Translations under genes and position numbers: made by a program
Assembly (NCBI GenBank): GCA_024234615.1
Contig: JACKNY010000002.1
Location: 682,001-746,000, forward strand
Direction of reading: 5' to 3'
From: Pseudomonadales bacterium
GTDB taxonomy: Bacteria > Pseudomonadota > Gammaproteobacteria > Pseudomonadales > IMCC2047
Length of the DNA: 64,000 nt
Shown: positions 8,594 through 18,601 of the stretch, piece by piece
Layout: each line of letters starts with the position of its first letter
How positions within the stretch are numbered: position 1 is the first letter of the stretch
Notes under the pieces: model-generated
Told to the model about the DNA's origin: nothing
Databases searched by the model: none
What the model saw: the letters and a program-made list of their open reading frames with translations, nothing else

Positions 8594-10597
8594 TTAAAAC
8601 TGATAACGAACGGTTAATTGGAATTCGTCTTCGTTGATAGCGTTGCCGATAGGACCAGCGCGGAAACGGCCTAAAGGCTCAATCGCTTTTTTACCTAAGC
8701 TACTAAATGACGAAAAGCATTCTGGCGCCCCACCCAACAACATGGGAGGCGGACAGGTAAATGGCGCAAAAATATTGGCCGACAAGTTGTCGTCATATTC
8801 ACGACCACCTTCACCCCACTTAATATTGAAGCCAGCAGTCACCACCCAATTGTTATCCGGTTTCCAGGTGACTGTAGGCGCAACCGCACCGCTACGCGCA
8901 CCGAAGTCCCAAGCGGTAATAATCTGCGGCGTGACACGGTCATTCATGTAGTTAGCTTGCAGCAACAGCGTAAAGATGTAGTTGTTTTCCCAGTCGGGCA
9001 TGCCGATTTTACGCCCGGTCGGAATCCCAGCCGAGTTGACTGAGGCCTCTTCATGATCCAGCAAATGCTGACCGAATAACTGTGCAGAAACCAAAATTGA
9101 GCGATTTTTATTCAGGAAAGGAATAAAAGTCGGTCGGTCTATACCTACGACCCATCGTACCACATCGGATTCTGAGAACAGACGTTCTTCCATCGTATTA
9201 GCAAACTCTTCACCGGAAGTGTAAGCCAACTCAATTCGGAACGCTGATTTGATGGACTCAACGTAGAAATCAGCCGAACCACCAACTAGATCAATACGCG
9301 GGAACTCAATATCGAAACCGAAATTGTAGGGGTAGAACTGTGCTTCTGGAGACGGCGTAAAGGGATTATCCGCTAACACACCACCACGTAATGAAGGTAG
9401 CTGAGAAAAATAGGTCATTGCGTTCAAGGAGAAGCCAACACCTTTTAACACACCTTCAACACGGAAACCAACTTCTTTGAAGGCATCGCTAGGACGATTA
9501 ACATCCCGGATACCAATCACATTGGTTGGAAAATCTACGGCTAACCCTGTGCCTGGGAAGTTCCAAAAAGTACAGCCATTATCCCAGCAATTTGATAATG
9601 CACGGAACAGATTGCCAGCACCCAAAATAGCGTAGGGCTGACCACCTTGACCAAGATTATGCGGGCGCGGTTTTTCCAGTTTCCATACCAATTGGAAGTT
9701 TAAGTCATCAAATGCACCAACGCTGCCCATACGGTATTCAGTGGTGAGCATCAGCATTGGGATACGAGCATCTTCCAACTCTTCAAAAATATTATTAGCT
9801 GAAAAATCTACCGGGTTGACGATATCCAGTACGCGGAACAAATCCGTGCGCCCCCAAACTACCTGCTTGCGACCGATACTAACGCCTAACTCATGTCCAT
9901 TGCTAAAGGGAATCGTCGCGTCGATATACAGCTCACGCAAAAAGTCGAGATTATCGTTAAAATCCGGCATCCGTAGCTCATCTAGATCTGCATCCATATA
10001 ATCGTTTAGGCAGCCACGAGAATCGTCATCACAAGGCCGGGAAGGATAAGCCAGCACACCGCCACCATAGGGGTTGTTATGCACATCAGCGCCTAAAAAC
10101 TTTAATCCCTCATTGGGGTTATTCATTAGCGTACCACCAGGCAGACCTGGCAAAGGAATCGCACCATCAAGACCAAGGGCGCCTGGGCCAAAGGTACCCG
10201 AATAGGAGATATTGGTCGGCGGCGCAAATGGTGAAACACCTCCGTTCAAATAATCAAAAAAAGCTGGATTACCTGGCGCGGGAAACATTAAAGAGTCACC
10301 CGAATCATCCCCAAACTCATCATCATTTAAATCGTAAACGCCATCATAGGTGGCGCGAATGGTGCCGTTGATGCTGACATTAGAGAAAATACCACGATCT
10401 CCAGCATCCATATTAAACTCAAACTGCACCCGATTACGAAAGCGTGTCAACCCGATGCCATCACGGACATGAGATGAATGTTCCACAAATCCCCGCGTTT
10501 CGACGGATTCAGCGGCCGATACTTGAGCGCCGCTAAAGCCTAGCATTGCGACGGCGCCAGCCAATAGGCTTCGGCGTAAAACTCTCCTATTTCTCAT
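8594..10597 (-). CDS. DUF1302 family outer-membrane beta-barrel protein (first cassette)
   Basis: About 667 aa from the ATG at 10597, chosen because AGGAGG lies just upstream; the frame is open to 10654. Begins MRNRRVLRRSLLAGAVAM, an arginine-rich signal peptide ending near VSAAES. Features of the family: RKQVVWGRTDLFRVLDIVNPVDFS near residue 270, and an odd-even pattern of amphipathic strands up to a terminal aromatic, TVRYQF, typical of outer-membrane barrels. Probably a channel for a hydrophobic or amphipathic substrate. It lies 19 bp before the DUF1329 gene. A second, diverged copy is at 46000-47547. Confidence 0.85.
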   Translation of the reverse strand: MRNRRVLRRSLLAGAVAMLGFSGAQVSAAESVETRGFVEHSSHVRDGIGLTRFRNRVQFEFNMDAGDRGIFSNVSINGTIRATYDGVYDLNDDEFGDDSGDSLMFPAPGNPAFFDYLNGGVSPFAPPTNISYSGTFGPGALGLDGAIPLPGLPGGTLMNNPNEGLKFLGADVHNNPYGGGVLAYPSRPCDDDSRGCLNDYMDADLDELRMPDFNDNLDFLRELYIDATIPFSNGHELGVSIGRKQVVWGRTDLFRVLDIVNPVDFSANNIFEELEDARIPMLMLTTEYRMGSVGAFDDLNFQLVWKLEKPRPHNLGQGGQPYAILGAGNLFRALSNCWDNGCTFWNFPGTGLAVDFPTNVIGIRDVNRPSDAFKEVGFRVEGVLKGVGFSLNAMTYFSQLPSLRGGVLADNPFTPSPEAQFYPYNFGFDIEFPRIDLVGGSADFYVESIKSAFRIELAYTSGEEFANTMEERLFSESDVVRWVVGIDRPTFIPFLNKNRSILVSAQLFGQHLLDHEEASVNSAGIPTGRKIGMPDWENNYIFTLLLQANYMNDRVTPQIITAWDFGARSGAVAPTVTWKPDNNWVVTAGFNIKWGEGGREYDDNLSANIFAPFTCPPPMLLGGAPECFSSFSSLGKKAIEPLGRFRAGPIGNAINEDEFQLTVRYQF

Positions 10598-10779
10598 AGG
10601 GTTACCCTCCTGTTGTACTTGTAATTTAACTCTTAAGACAATTCCCAGCAGCATTTACAACTGGTGATTATCGAGCCCCTTACTACTTTTTTTAACTTAC
10701 TACCTAATAGAAAAACGTGAACTGACACAGCCCCACAACTTCCTATATTCCTTTGCAATTCCTCAGTGGAATTTTCCAG

Positions 10780-13131
10780 CTACGCCTTAACATAAGCTGA
10801 AGTAATAAAGTTAGGTTTGAACTTCAACACCCACGCTGGCACCAGCATCATCGCCGCTACAGCATTGAGCAGCAGCATTACAATCAATAATAACGCCGCA
10901 TCCGCCTGGAAACGTAAATCAGATAAAAATACCCACATAATCACGCCGCCAATCAAGGTCATCGCAGTAAACCCAATCGCCACGCCTGTCGTGCTAATAG
11001 CCTGAGTTACCGCATCCACCAAATTGCCACTCTCCTCCATTTCGGAGCGAATACGATCCATAATGTAAATGGAGTAATCGATACCCACACCAATACCCAC
11101 GGCAATAATAGGCACGGTATTCACATTAATGCCAATGCCGGTAATTCCCATGTAGGCATAAGAAAGCGTTGTCGCAAACGACATCGCCAACATCATGATC
11201 CAGCCCGCGTGCAGCGACCAATAGAAAAAAGTAACAGACCCGAAAATCAACGCCAACACCAGAGGAATAACCACAATATTGGTTTCGTAAGCAGCCTCAT
11301 CGATCGCTGCGGTGACACCGATAGGCCCACCCGCTAGCTTAAGCGTAAAACCTTCCACCTGCGCGGCGGCGGTTTTTTTCCATTCTTTAACCATGTGAAT
11401 AGCACGGCGAATGGTTTCACCCTTATGATCCTTATAATAGAACACCATGTTTGCATTCTGCTCGTCTGGGTCGAGGTATTCTAATAATGCACCTGGAATC
11501 GGGCTCGACATCATGTACATAAACATCAACCCACCGGCAACTCTGGGATCATCAGGAATAGTCATCCAGCGGGGATCATCATAGTGCGTCATGCGGTTCA
11601 CTGCCGTGACCAAATTTGGCACACCTTTAGCACCGCCCAACTCGGGGTCGGTTAACATATAGGCTTGAAAATCCGCTAACGCTTTAAGCACATCCGGTCG
11701 TTTTAACCCGGCCTTCTCTTCTGTATAGCCGATAACATACAGCTCTTCTGAACCAGGGAAGGCATCGTTAATAGCTTTCGACGAAACGTTGTAATCATGG
11801 TCCAGATACAATAAGGGAGAGCCGGGTTCCGCCTCACCAATCTGCACCCAAGAAGACAAATATCCACCACCGATATAAAGCACAACAGTTGCTGCCAGAA
11901 TAGTACTGACACCTCTACCGCTGGTTACTTTGGCCGCTAAGCGTGGCAAAATTTTACGCAACAGACCATGACGTATTTCAGTGTTACGCGGCGGTGGCAG
12001 TAGCTCCAGCAAAACCGGTACCGTGATTAATACAGTGATAATGACTGATAATGCCCACAGCGACGCATAAACCGCTAATTTATCGTTAATCGGGACTGAT
12101 CCCAAAGAAATCAACAATAACCCGATGGCATCGGAAATCACACCTAACGAACCCGGACGGAATATACTTTCAAACGCCTTGCGCGCTGCCAGGCTGCTAT
12201 CTTTTAACTCGGCCAGTTCATAATAAAAACGTTCTACCAGCTGAATACCGTGCGACATAGCCCGTGCTGAGATCAGGAAGGGCACCACCATCATCAAAGG
12301 ATCAAGATTGTAGCCCAACAAGGACAACATCCCTAAGCCCCAAATACTGGTCAACACAATGCCCATAATCGGCAACAGAATTCCGTATGCCTTACGGAAA
12401 TAAGCTATCAGCAATACCAGCATGATAAGAATGGTGTACAAGAAAATGATGACGATCTGATCAACATAACTGGAAACCCAACCAACCAATACCGGGTTGC
12501 CCGTCGCATGGATAGTGACACCAGGTGCCGCTTCGGCTTGACGAATCGCCTGCAACTCATCAAATACTTTTTCGTAATCCAGCTCGCCCTCATTAAGCGT
12601 TCCGCGGATCAACGCAGAACGTAAATCCGGAGAAACCATCAAGCCAAAAACACGCGGATTGGCTATGACATCGGCCTTCATCTCGTCTAACTCGACATCC
12701 GAATAGCCACCTTTGCCGGGATTATAATGAGGGGTCGACTTTACCGTGCCCTCTTCGTTTAACCAAACTTTACGCGTATTACGGTGCGTTAAACTGGACA
12801 CCAGATTGTGGTTAATATTTGATATGGAGTCCACTGCCTGGGTAAGGCGATGAAGCCTATCCAGTGTATCGTTGGTAAATATCGTCCCTTCATCCACTTC
12901 CACTGAAAGAATAATATTGTTGGCGCCACCAAAGGTATCGCGAATACCATTGTGCAACTTGATATAAGGGTGCTCCTGCGGCAGCAGGTCCGCAAAATCC
13001 GACACCATACGTACAGCAGGAATTTGAAATGCAAAAAAGATCGTCGCCGCAAGCACTAAACATAAAGTAGTCTTCGGCGCAGCAAAGATAAACTTGTCAA
13101 GCCGATGTAATCCTTCGGTAAACTTATTCAC
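10780..13131 (-). CDS. RND/MmpL-family transporter (first cassette)
   Basis: 783 aa with the RND layout: one membrane segment near residues 18-38, a large periplasmic loop (DLLPQEHPYIKLHNG...FGGANNIILSVEVDEG), five to six segments at about 220-400, a second loop, and six more segments at about 620-770 with the motif GIGVGIDYSIYIMDRI. It resembles MmpL and patched-type lipid exporters. The start is GTG with AGGAGG upstream, overlapping the stop of the YCF48 gene as GTGA. It probably moves a hydrophobic substrate between inner and outer membrane together with DUF1302 and DUF1329 proteins; direction is not known. Confidence 0.88.
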   Translation of the reverse strand: MNKFTEGLHRLDKFIFAAPKTTLCLVLAATIFFAFQIPAVRMVSDFADLLPQEHPYIKLHNGIRDTFGGANNIILSVEVDEGTIFTNDTLDRLHRLTQAVDSISNINHNLVSSLTHRNTRKVWLNEEGTVKSTPHYNPGKGGYSDVELDEMKADVIANPRVFGLMVSPDLRSALIRGTLNEGELDYEKVFDELQAIRQAEAAPGVTIHATGNPVLVGWVSSYVDQIVIIFLYTILIMLVLLIAYFRKAYGILLPIMGIVLTSIWGLGMLSLLGYNLDPLMMVVPFLISARAMSHGIQLVERFYYELAELKDSSLAARKAFESIFRPGSLGVISDAIGLLLISLGSVPINDKLAVYASLWALSVIITVLITVPVLLELLPPPRNTEIRHGLLRKILPRLAAKVTSGRGVSTILAATVVLYIGGGYLSSWVQIGEAEPGSPLLYLDHDYNVSSKAINDAFPGSEELYVIGYTEEKAGLKRPDVLKALADFQAYMLTDPELGGAKGVPNLVTAVNRMTHYDDPRWMTIPDDPRVAGGLMFMYMMSSPIPGALLEYLDPDEQNANMVFYYKDHKGETIRRAIHMVKEWKKTAAAQVEGFTLKLAGGPIGVTAAIDEAAYETNIVVIPLVLALIFGSVTFFYWSLHAGWIMMLAMSFATTLSYAYMGITGIGINVNTVPIIAVGIGVGIDYSIYIMDRIRSEMEESGNLVDAVTQAISTTGVAIGFTAMTLIGGVIMWVFLSDLRFQADAALLLIVMLLLNAVAAMMLVPAWVLKFKPNFITSAYVKA

Positions 13132-14165
13132 TCTGCCTCCTGGAAAGCCAACGCATGACCGCTATTGTTATTTTTTAAATCTACCAGCGTAATGCTATGT
13201 AATGCGCCAGCATCACCCGCTATCCAAAGTTTATCGCCTGCCGCAGCGATACCTCTCAAATAAAAGCGGATAGGCAATCCGTGGTTAAAACGCTTCCAAC
13301 CTGAAGCACCTGACTGGTCACTAATACAAGCGTTACAGGTAAGTACCAGGCCATTTCCTCCTACCGCATAAAGCGAATCGCCAATGGCGACAATACTATA
13401 GATGGGCTCGCTGGTTCCAGTATCCTGATCTTGCCAATTATTACCGCCATCCTCCGTGTAATATACGGTACCGTTTAAACCAACAACCCAGCCTCTATCG
13501 ATGGTTTGAAACCAAGCGTCTTGTGGATAAAACTCTTCGGGGATCGGCTCAAGCATTTCCCAGTTTTCACCACCATCATTGGTTCGTGCAACGACCCCAA
13601 ATTCACCAGCCACAAGGCCGTTATCCGCATCGACAAACTGCACAAAGGTAAAATGAAGGTCATCACCTAAGGAATTTTCCGTCCAACTGTCGCCTTGATC
13701 GTCGCTCCGCAGAATGCTGCTAAAACCGCCGACAACCCAAATCCGACCTTGCGCATCACAGCTCACCGTCTGAGGTGTTTCCGTCGTATCAATAGGTTTC
13801 GCACGCCAATCAGCACCTTCAGCATTCGCCATCCAAAGGTTATGCTGATAGTCGATTGCGACAAAGGATTTATCAGGACAGGTATCCGCTGCCATCAAGA
13901 ATGGAGCGCCGGGTAATTCGGTGCGAGTCCAACTCAGACCGGCATCAGAAGACGCAGCAACGGTACCTCTGCTACCAACAACAATAAGTGTGGAGCCATT
14001 ATAAGCCATTGATTGAAGGTTATCTGAACGACGTACAGCGTTGCGCTTAGCCTGTTCTACGCCATCTAAAACCAAAGGGGCTTCGCAGCCGGTTAGGATT
14101 AGCGCCGCCAACACAGCTAGTGCAGACAGCCTCTTCCTCAACGAAGAGCTGATTAACTGATTCAA
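13128..14165 (-). CDS. YCF48-like beta-propeller lipoprotein (first cassette)
   Basis: 345 aa. The signal peptide ends in a lipobox, LILTGC, with the lipidated Cys near residue 27, so it is an outer- or inner-membrane lipoprotein facing the periplasm. The body is a chain of propeller blades with Asp-box-like turns: SSDAGLSW, SDDQGDSW, TNDGGENW, TEDGGNNW. This is the YCF48/Hcf136 (photosystem II assembly factor-like) family, which in heterotrophs accompanies RND transporters. It overlaps the transporter gene by four bases and is first in the operon. The conserved palindromic element B lies about 280 bp upstream. Confidence 0.85.
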   Translation of the reverse strand: MNQLISSSLRKRLSALAVLAALILTGCEAPLVLDGVEQAKRNAVRRSDNLQSMAYNGSTLIVVGSRGTVAASSDAGLSWTRTELPGAPFLMAADTCPDKSFVAIDYQHNLWMANAEGADWRAKPIDTTETPQTVSCDAQGRIWVVGGFSSILRSDDQGDSWTENSLGDDLHFTFVQFVDADNGLVAGEFGVVARTNDGGENWEMLEPIPEEFYPQDAWFQTIDRGWVVGLNGTVYYTEDGGNNWQDQDTGTSEPIYSIVAIGDSLYAVGGNGLVLTCNACISDQSGASGWKRFNHGLPIRFYLRGIAAAGDKLWIAGDAGALHSITLVDLKNNNSGHALAFQEAE

Positions 14166-14442
14166 GTTTTTCTCCCTCCAAGCACTTTTTCAGTACCCGG
14201 CTTATTGGTAAAGTTAGATCCTGCCTGCACGCACTTACTCTGACCAAGAAACTAATCCCGGTTAAATCAATGGACGTCAGTACCGACCTTTTATTATCCC
14301 AATTTACAAATGATGTAGAATCCTTGTTATTTTGTACAGAATGAGTACTACTCAGTCCGCAACCCCTATAGATCCATCAATCTCTGTAATTTATTTTAAT
14401 GGTAAAAATATAGCCACATAGTAAATAGAGAGTGCCAGCTAA

Positions 14443-14477
14443 AACAATTACTAAGTTGGTAATCTGTTATTACAATA
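14443..14477. promoter_or_regulatory. Conserved palindromic element B upstream of the first envelope cassette
   Basis: Second copy of the 35 bp element at 7000-7034 (33 of 35 bases the same). Core ATTACTAAGTTGGTAAT (14447-14463). The two sites differ only by swapping which arm is imperfect, so the consensus half-site ATTACYAA is symmetric, as expected for a dimeric repressor such as a TetR-type protein. Element sits in the 371 bp gap 14166-14536, in which I see no gene. Confidence 0.65.
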
Positions 14478-14536
14478 TGCTTAAAACCAACATTTCTTTA
14501 TTACTATAACAAATAAATACCTTAGGATCTGTATGG

Positions 14537-15037
14537 TTAATCTTTTATGACCTGTTTGTCAGGCAACAGCAACCCCAATGTTATTGCCGCAAAACTGACA
14601 ATGATTGCCATAGAGCCTAATACGGACATCAACTTGGCAAGCAAGCCAAAGGACATAGCCTGCAGCAAAACCCCTAAAGGAAAAACTGCCGACCCGATGA
14701 CTAACACCAAGGCCAACACCAAGCGAATGGACTCAGTATAACTCACGCGCTCAAATGCCATTCCGAGCGCCAAGAGAACCAACCCCAGAGTAATCCAATG
14801 GGAATGAGCATGCACCTCACGTACATACTCAGCATTGATGGCGCTGAATTGTTCCAGCGCCGCATAAGCACTCGGCAAATTCCTATCCGCTGCCTGGACG
14901 AACCCATCAGCCAACGCGCTTCCCATACTTTCCAGCGTTTGATGCTCATCAAACACCGCATACCACAACCCATAAATCATACCAATAACGGCCAGCAATA
15001 ATCCCGCAATCACCAGAAGTTTGCGTGACTGACTCAT
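14537..15037 (-). CDS. Four-helix membrane protein with HAHSH motif, unknown function
   Basis: 166 aa. Four predicted membrane segments: about residues 8-28, 80-95, 104-124 and 130-158. Just before the second segment is VREVHAHSHWITLG. The same arrangement (segment, soluble stretch, histidine motif, three segments) occurs twice in the neighbouring 367 aa protein, so the two genes hold three copies of one module. It overlaps that gene as ATGA. I do not recognise a named family; the histidines at the membrane face could bind a metal or haem. Last gene of the long F420 operon by position and direction. Confidence 0.75.
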   Translation of the reverse strand: MSQSRKLLVIAGLLLAVIGMIYGLWYAVFDEHQTLESMGSALADGFVQAADRNLPSAYAALEQFSAINAEYVREVHAHSHWITLGLVLLALGMAFERVSYTESIRLVLALVLVIGSAVFPLGVLLQAMSFGLLAKLMSVLGSMAIIVSFAAITLGLLLPDKQVIKD

Positions 15038-16137
15038 TTCTCACCTCCAGCCGCATCGGTACGGCCACTATTGCGCAACACCCCGAACATCATCGCAATA
15101 ACGGCAATAATCATTAATAGCCCACAGGTATCAGCGACACCTCCAGCTAGCAACCCAAATTTTAGCTCCGAAAACACTGCCACTGGCAATCCAATCGCAC
15201 CGACCAACATCACAATAGCCCATCGTCGTTTCCAACTTTGCGAGAGGAAGATAAACGGTTGCACAAAGGCAAGTAGAAGCAGCAGTATCCCCAGCTCATT
15301 AACATGCGCATGTGCGGCAATCTTTATTCCCCGCTCCGCCATCACAGCGCCATAGCTTCCTAACTGCACAGCCACTTCCGTCATGTTATTGAGTGCCGCC
15401 TCACCCACCAAGGCTTTTAATATTTCCAACTCTCTGACCGCCAACTGCTCAAAACTAGTGGCGGCATAATAAACGCCAAACAGAAAACCAGATAGCAACA
15501 AAATTGCGCCTCCAGCTAATAGCAGGCGGCTTATGGTACCACTACAGTTCAACTGCACATCCTGCGTATCAGCCGGATAACACCCTCGCGTATAGCGGTA
15601 TAACCCCACTAACTGTACGACGCAGGCTATGATAATAAACAGTCCCCCTAGATCAGCAAAAACACTTGCCCAGCCAATTGATTTCAACGGACTAAAAGCC
15701 AATCCAATATAGTGGATCGTAAACACTGAAGGCGGCAACATAACAGCTCCGAATAAAAATAGCTGTGCCATGCGAAGCTTAACGCGGCGTCCGAGCGCTA
15801 CGTAAGGTTGCGCTAACGCAAGCAAAAGTGCGAGATATCCGAAGTTGATAATATGACTATGGGCATCAACCTTGGTGCCACGATTCTCCAGGAAGCCACC
15901 TATATTTTGAAAATGAGTTATTATAGTCGCGGCATCCTGTGTCGCAACAGCCTGAGTTGCAGCAAATAGCTCCTGGCCGATATGCGTATTATTGGGGTGT
16001 AAAATAAAGACGGCAAAAATATCACCAAATATCATACCTGCCACAATCAGTAACAGCCCGCCGATAACAAGCACCCGCTGTGGCCCGACCTTAAAAGGCG
16101 CATGCAAACAATTTGCTGATTCGGTCATCTGAGTCAT
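15034..16137 (-). CDS. Tandem-duplicated membrane protein with two AH(S/A)H modules, unknown function
   Basis: 367 aa made of two copies of a four-segment module. Copy 1 (about 18-175) has VDAHSHIINFGYLALLLA; copy 2 (about 200-355) has IAAHAHVNELGILLLLLA. Each copy starts with a similar segment (VLVIGGLLLIVAGMIFG and LLLAGGAILLLSGFLFG) followed by a soluble stretch of about 60 residues. With the adjacent 166 aa protein this gives three modules, probably forming one complex in the inner membrane. No catalytic family is recognised. A transporter, a sensor or a metal/haem-binding membrane unit are all possible; I cannot choose from the sequence. Confidence 0.75.
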   Translation of the reverse strand: MTQMTESANCLHAPFKVGPQRVLVIGGLLLIVAGMIFGDIFAVFILHPNNTHIGQELFAATQAVATQDAATIITHFQNIGGFLENRGTKVDAHSHIINFGYLALLLALAQPYVALGRRVKLRMAQLFLFGAVMLPPSVFTIHYIGLAFSPLKSIGWASVFADLGGLFIIIACVVQLVGLYRYTRGCYPADTQDVQLNCSGTISRLLLAGGAILLLSGFLFGVYYAATSFEQLAVRELEILKALVGEAALNNMTEVAVQLGSYGAVMAERGIKIAAHAHVNELGILLLLLAFVQPFIFLSQSWKRRWAIVMLVGAIGLPVAVFSELKFGLLAGGVADTCGLLMIIAVIAMMFGVLRNSGRTDAAGGEK

Positions 16138-16276
16138 GCCAACTCCTTATAATTATTTTACCGAGGCTTGAGAATTTAGACCTATAAATCTAAGGTTGCA
16201 ACTATCCCTTCAAAGCCAAAATTTATTCTTCACAGCAATCACTGCACTCTAATATTCAAGACAAAACCACGACAAT

Positions 16277-17227
16277 CTAATCCGCCTTACGACGACCGAT
16301 CAGGTTGCCCACCACCAGCCAAATTCCCAGGCACACCAGAACAGCGCCAACAAAATGATAACCGTACACCTTCTCGCCAAGAAAAGTAACCGCCAGCAAA
16401 GCGCCAAAAACAGGAATCAAGTTAATAAAAATAGCCGCTCGGTTAGGGCCAACGATACGATTGCCTTGGTTCCACATGAGGTTTCCAAATACCGTCACTA
16501 ATAGGGCCAACTCAATCACCACCCATAACGTTGACGCTGACACCGGAACGGGCGCGTAATACACCGATTCCAACACATAAAAGGGCAGCAACATCAGACT
16601 CCCCGCGATGGTGATACCAAACAGTGATTCTGTGACGGACAATTCACCGGGTAGTTTTTTAAGATTAAGCGCGTAACTGGAAAAACCAATCATAGCAACC
16701 AAGGCGACAAGGTCACCAAAACTAAATTCCAGCCCCGTAATGACCGACCAGCTGGCTTTTGACACCATGATGACCACACCGAGTAGAGCCGAGCAGATTC
16801 CTAGCAGACCTATCTTGCTGACCCGATCCTTTAGAAACAAAATCGCTAATAACAGCGTTAGCGTTGGCTGCACCGCGTTTACCAAAGAGACATTAATTGC
16901 GGTAGTGAAGTTTAAGGACACCAGGATTAAGGTGGTGCTTCCCACCATCAGAAATCCCAATAATGCGTAGACCTTAAGGTAAGCGAAAAAAATTGGTGCT
17001 GTGGTTTTAATCCTCGGCAAGATGAAAGGGGCCAACATAAGTGCACCTGCAGCCCAGCGCCAAAAAGATAAGCCTATGGGCGGGATAACACCATGTACAC
17101 TGCGACCAATAACATGATTGCTGGCCAAAAAAAATGCCGTCAACGCCAACATAAGATAAGCGCCGAGAACTGTATCGGCCGAAAGTTTAAATGTCGCTTT
17201 GCGCTGAGCTATGCGTGGTTGCATCAA
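16277..17227 (-). CDS. EamA/DMT-family transporter
   Basis: 316 aa with ten predicted membrane segments in two EamA repeats: the first from about residue 20 (GAYLMLALTAFFLASNHVIG) to 160, the second from about 170 to 310. Typical family turns are present, FWRWAAGALMLAPF near residue 55 and GEKVYGYHFVGAVLVCLG near 285. Such proteins usually export metabolites or amino acids. It lies 41 bp after the DUF971 gene in the same direction, so it is probably co-transcribed with the F420 genes; the substrate cannot be read from the sequence. Confidence 0.85.
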   Translation of the reverse strand: MMQPRIAQRKATFKLSADTVLGAYLMLALTAFFLASNHVIGRSVHGVIPPIGLSFWRWAAGALMLAPFILPRIKTTAPIFFAYLKVYALLGFLMVGSTTLILVSLNFTTAINVSLVNAVQPTLTLLLAILFLKDRVSKIGLLGICSALLGVVIMVSKASWSVITGLEFSFGDLVALVAMIGFSSYALNLKKLPGELSVTESLFGITIAGSLMLLPFYVLESVYYAPVPVSASTLWVVIELALLVTVFGNLMWNQGNRIVGPNRAAIFINLIPVFGALLAVTFLGEKVYGYHFVGAVLVCLGIWLVVGNLIGRRKAD

Positions 17228-17268
17228 ATTCCCTGATCAAGCGCTTGGTGTTATAGTCCTGGCTAGGG

Positions 17269-17655
17269 CTAGAGGCTAACAACCTGTATATCTGGGTCTC
17301 GATGTGCGCCCGCTTTACGCAGCTGCACTAAATAATCTTCCCAATAGACTTGCTGATGCTGACAAAGATCGTAGAGATATTCCCAGGAATAAATACCGGA
17401 ATCATGGCCATCACTAAAAACTAACTGAATAGCGTAGTTGCCGACAGAAACGATATTCTTAATACTGACGTTAATCTTGCCACTTTGCAGTTTTTCCTGA
17501 CCAGCACCATGCCCCCTTACTTCCGCCGATGGCGACATTACCCGTAGAAATTCACAGCTTAATTGATAGCTTTCATCGTCCGAATAAACTAATTCCAACT
17601 TTTTAGAATTTTGGTGCAGTTTAATATCTACGGGTATGGGTGAATCATTACTCAT
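17269..17655 (-). CDS. DUF971 (gamma-butyrobetaine-hydroxylase-like N-domain) protein
   Basis: 128 aa. It matches DUF971: IKLHQNSKKLELVYSDD near residue 11, FLRVMSPSAEVRGHG near 36, VGNYAIQLVFSDGHDSGIYSWEYL near 72-95. This small domain is found alone in many proteobacteria and as the N-terminal part of butyrobetaine hydroxylase; in several proteins it is linked to iron-sulfur biogenesis or zinc binding, but no function is established. Good AAGG ribosome-binding site. A link to the surrounding metabolic genes is uncertain; it may simply be a housekeeping gene caught in the operon. Confidence 0.85.
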   Translation of the reverse strand: MSNDSPIPVDIKLHQNSKKLELVYSDDESYQLSCEFLRVMSPSAEVRGHGAGQEKLQSGKINVSIKNIVSVGNYAIQLVFSDGHDSGIYSWEYLYDLCQHQQVYWEDYLVQLRKAGAHRDPDIQVVSL

Positions 17656-17770
17656 CTTTCAAACCTTAACTGACTGAAATAGAGCCATCACATTATGTCT
17701 ACACGCTAAGTTTACACACTAAGCAATGGCCCCGAATAGGAGCCATCTATATTACACCAAAACTGCGCGA

Positions 17771-18445
17771 TTATACCTGCGGTTCACCGGTAATTTTTAT
17801 ACCAGCACCGGCAATCTTGTATTTCTTATTCATAAATATCAGCACCGATGTCAGCGCTTCAGCAACGACCGAATTATTAATGGATCCGGCGTGCCAAGCT
17901 TTCATACCGATTGCCTGGGCAAACTGCACCACCTGTTCGCGCGCATCCGCATCATTGCCAGTCACCAGCACATCGCAATCATCAAAATGACCTTCATCCG
18001 CCTGTAAATGTGCAGCGGCAACATTTTGAAACGCCGAGACCACACGCACATTTTCACCCAGATACTCTTGCGCAATCATGCCTGCACTGCCACCAGCCGG
18101 CAGTTGGACTCGCATCACCTTAGGTGGCACCAAGGGCACTGTCGCATCGACAAAAACTTTACCCTGCACCGCTTCACGTATGGTTTCCAGGGTTGGCATT
18201 TGGTTGGCAAATGGCACCGTCATCACCACAATATCCGCCAATGCAGCAGCAGCTGGATTATCCGCACCTTGCACGGCAACGCCACCTGCTCGCTCGCTCA
18301 AAGCCTTTGCCGCCGTTTCACCTTTTTCCGTGGTACGTGAGCCGACAATGACGGAGTAACCCGCTTTTACGAGCTGCCAAGCAAGGCCGCCACCAAGGTC
18401 GCCAGTGCCGCCGAGAACGGCAATCGTTGGTTTTGAATCAGTCAT
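17771..18445 (-). CDS. npdG: NADPH:F420 oxidoreductase (Fno/NpdG type)
   Basis: 224 aa, the usual length. The N-terminal Rossmann fold is AVLGGTGDLGGGLA (residues 9-22) followed by VGSRTTEKG, where Ser/Arg after the second strand fits NADP preference. The rest matches archaeal and actinobacterial F420H2:NADP oxidoreductases: VVMTVPFANQMPTL near 72, VDATVPLVPPK near 98 and VTGNDADAREQV near 160. It swaps hydride between NADPH and F420, so it can supply reduced F420 to the two luciferase-like oxidoreductases encoded upstream. Position 158 bp after one of them in the same direction supports this. A role as a plain NADP-dependent reductase is possible but the FO synthase nearby makes F420 much more likely. 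Confidence 0.85.
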   Translation of the reverse strand: MTDSKPTIAVLGGTGDLGGGLAWQLVKAGYSVIVGSRTTEKGETAAKALSERAGGVAVQGADNPAAAALADIVVMTVPFANQMPTLETIREAVQGKVFVDATVPLVPPKVMRVQLPAGGSAGMIAQEYLGENVRVVSAFQNVAAAHLQADEGHFDDCDVLVTGNDADAREQVVQFAQAIGMKAWHAGSINNSVVAEALTSVLIFMNKKYKIAGAGIKITGEPQV

Positions 18446-18601
18446 ATTTAACCTTCTAAATTCGTTTTATTATTCGGCCGTCTGCCCATTAATCTGGTTA
18501 CGACGGCCGAATTTATATTTTTAATGTTTTCTTCCACCTGCTGCTACAGCGGCAGCATCTTTCACTCTGAATACTGGCCGCTGCATCTAACTAAAAACAG
18601 A

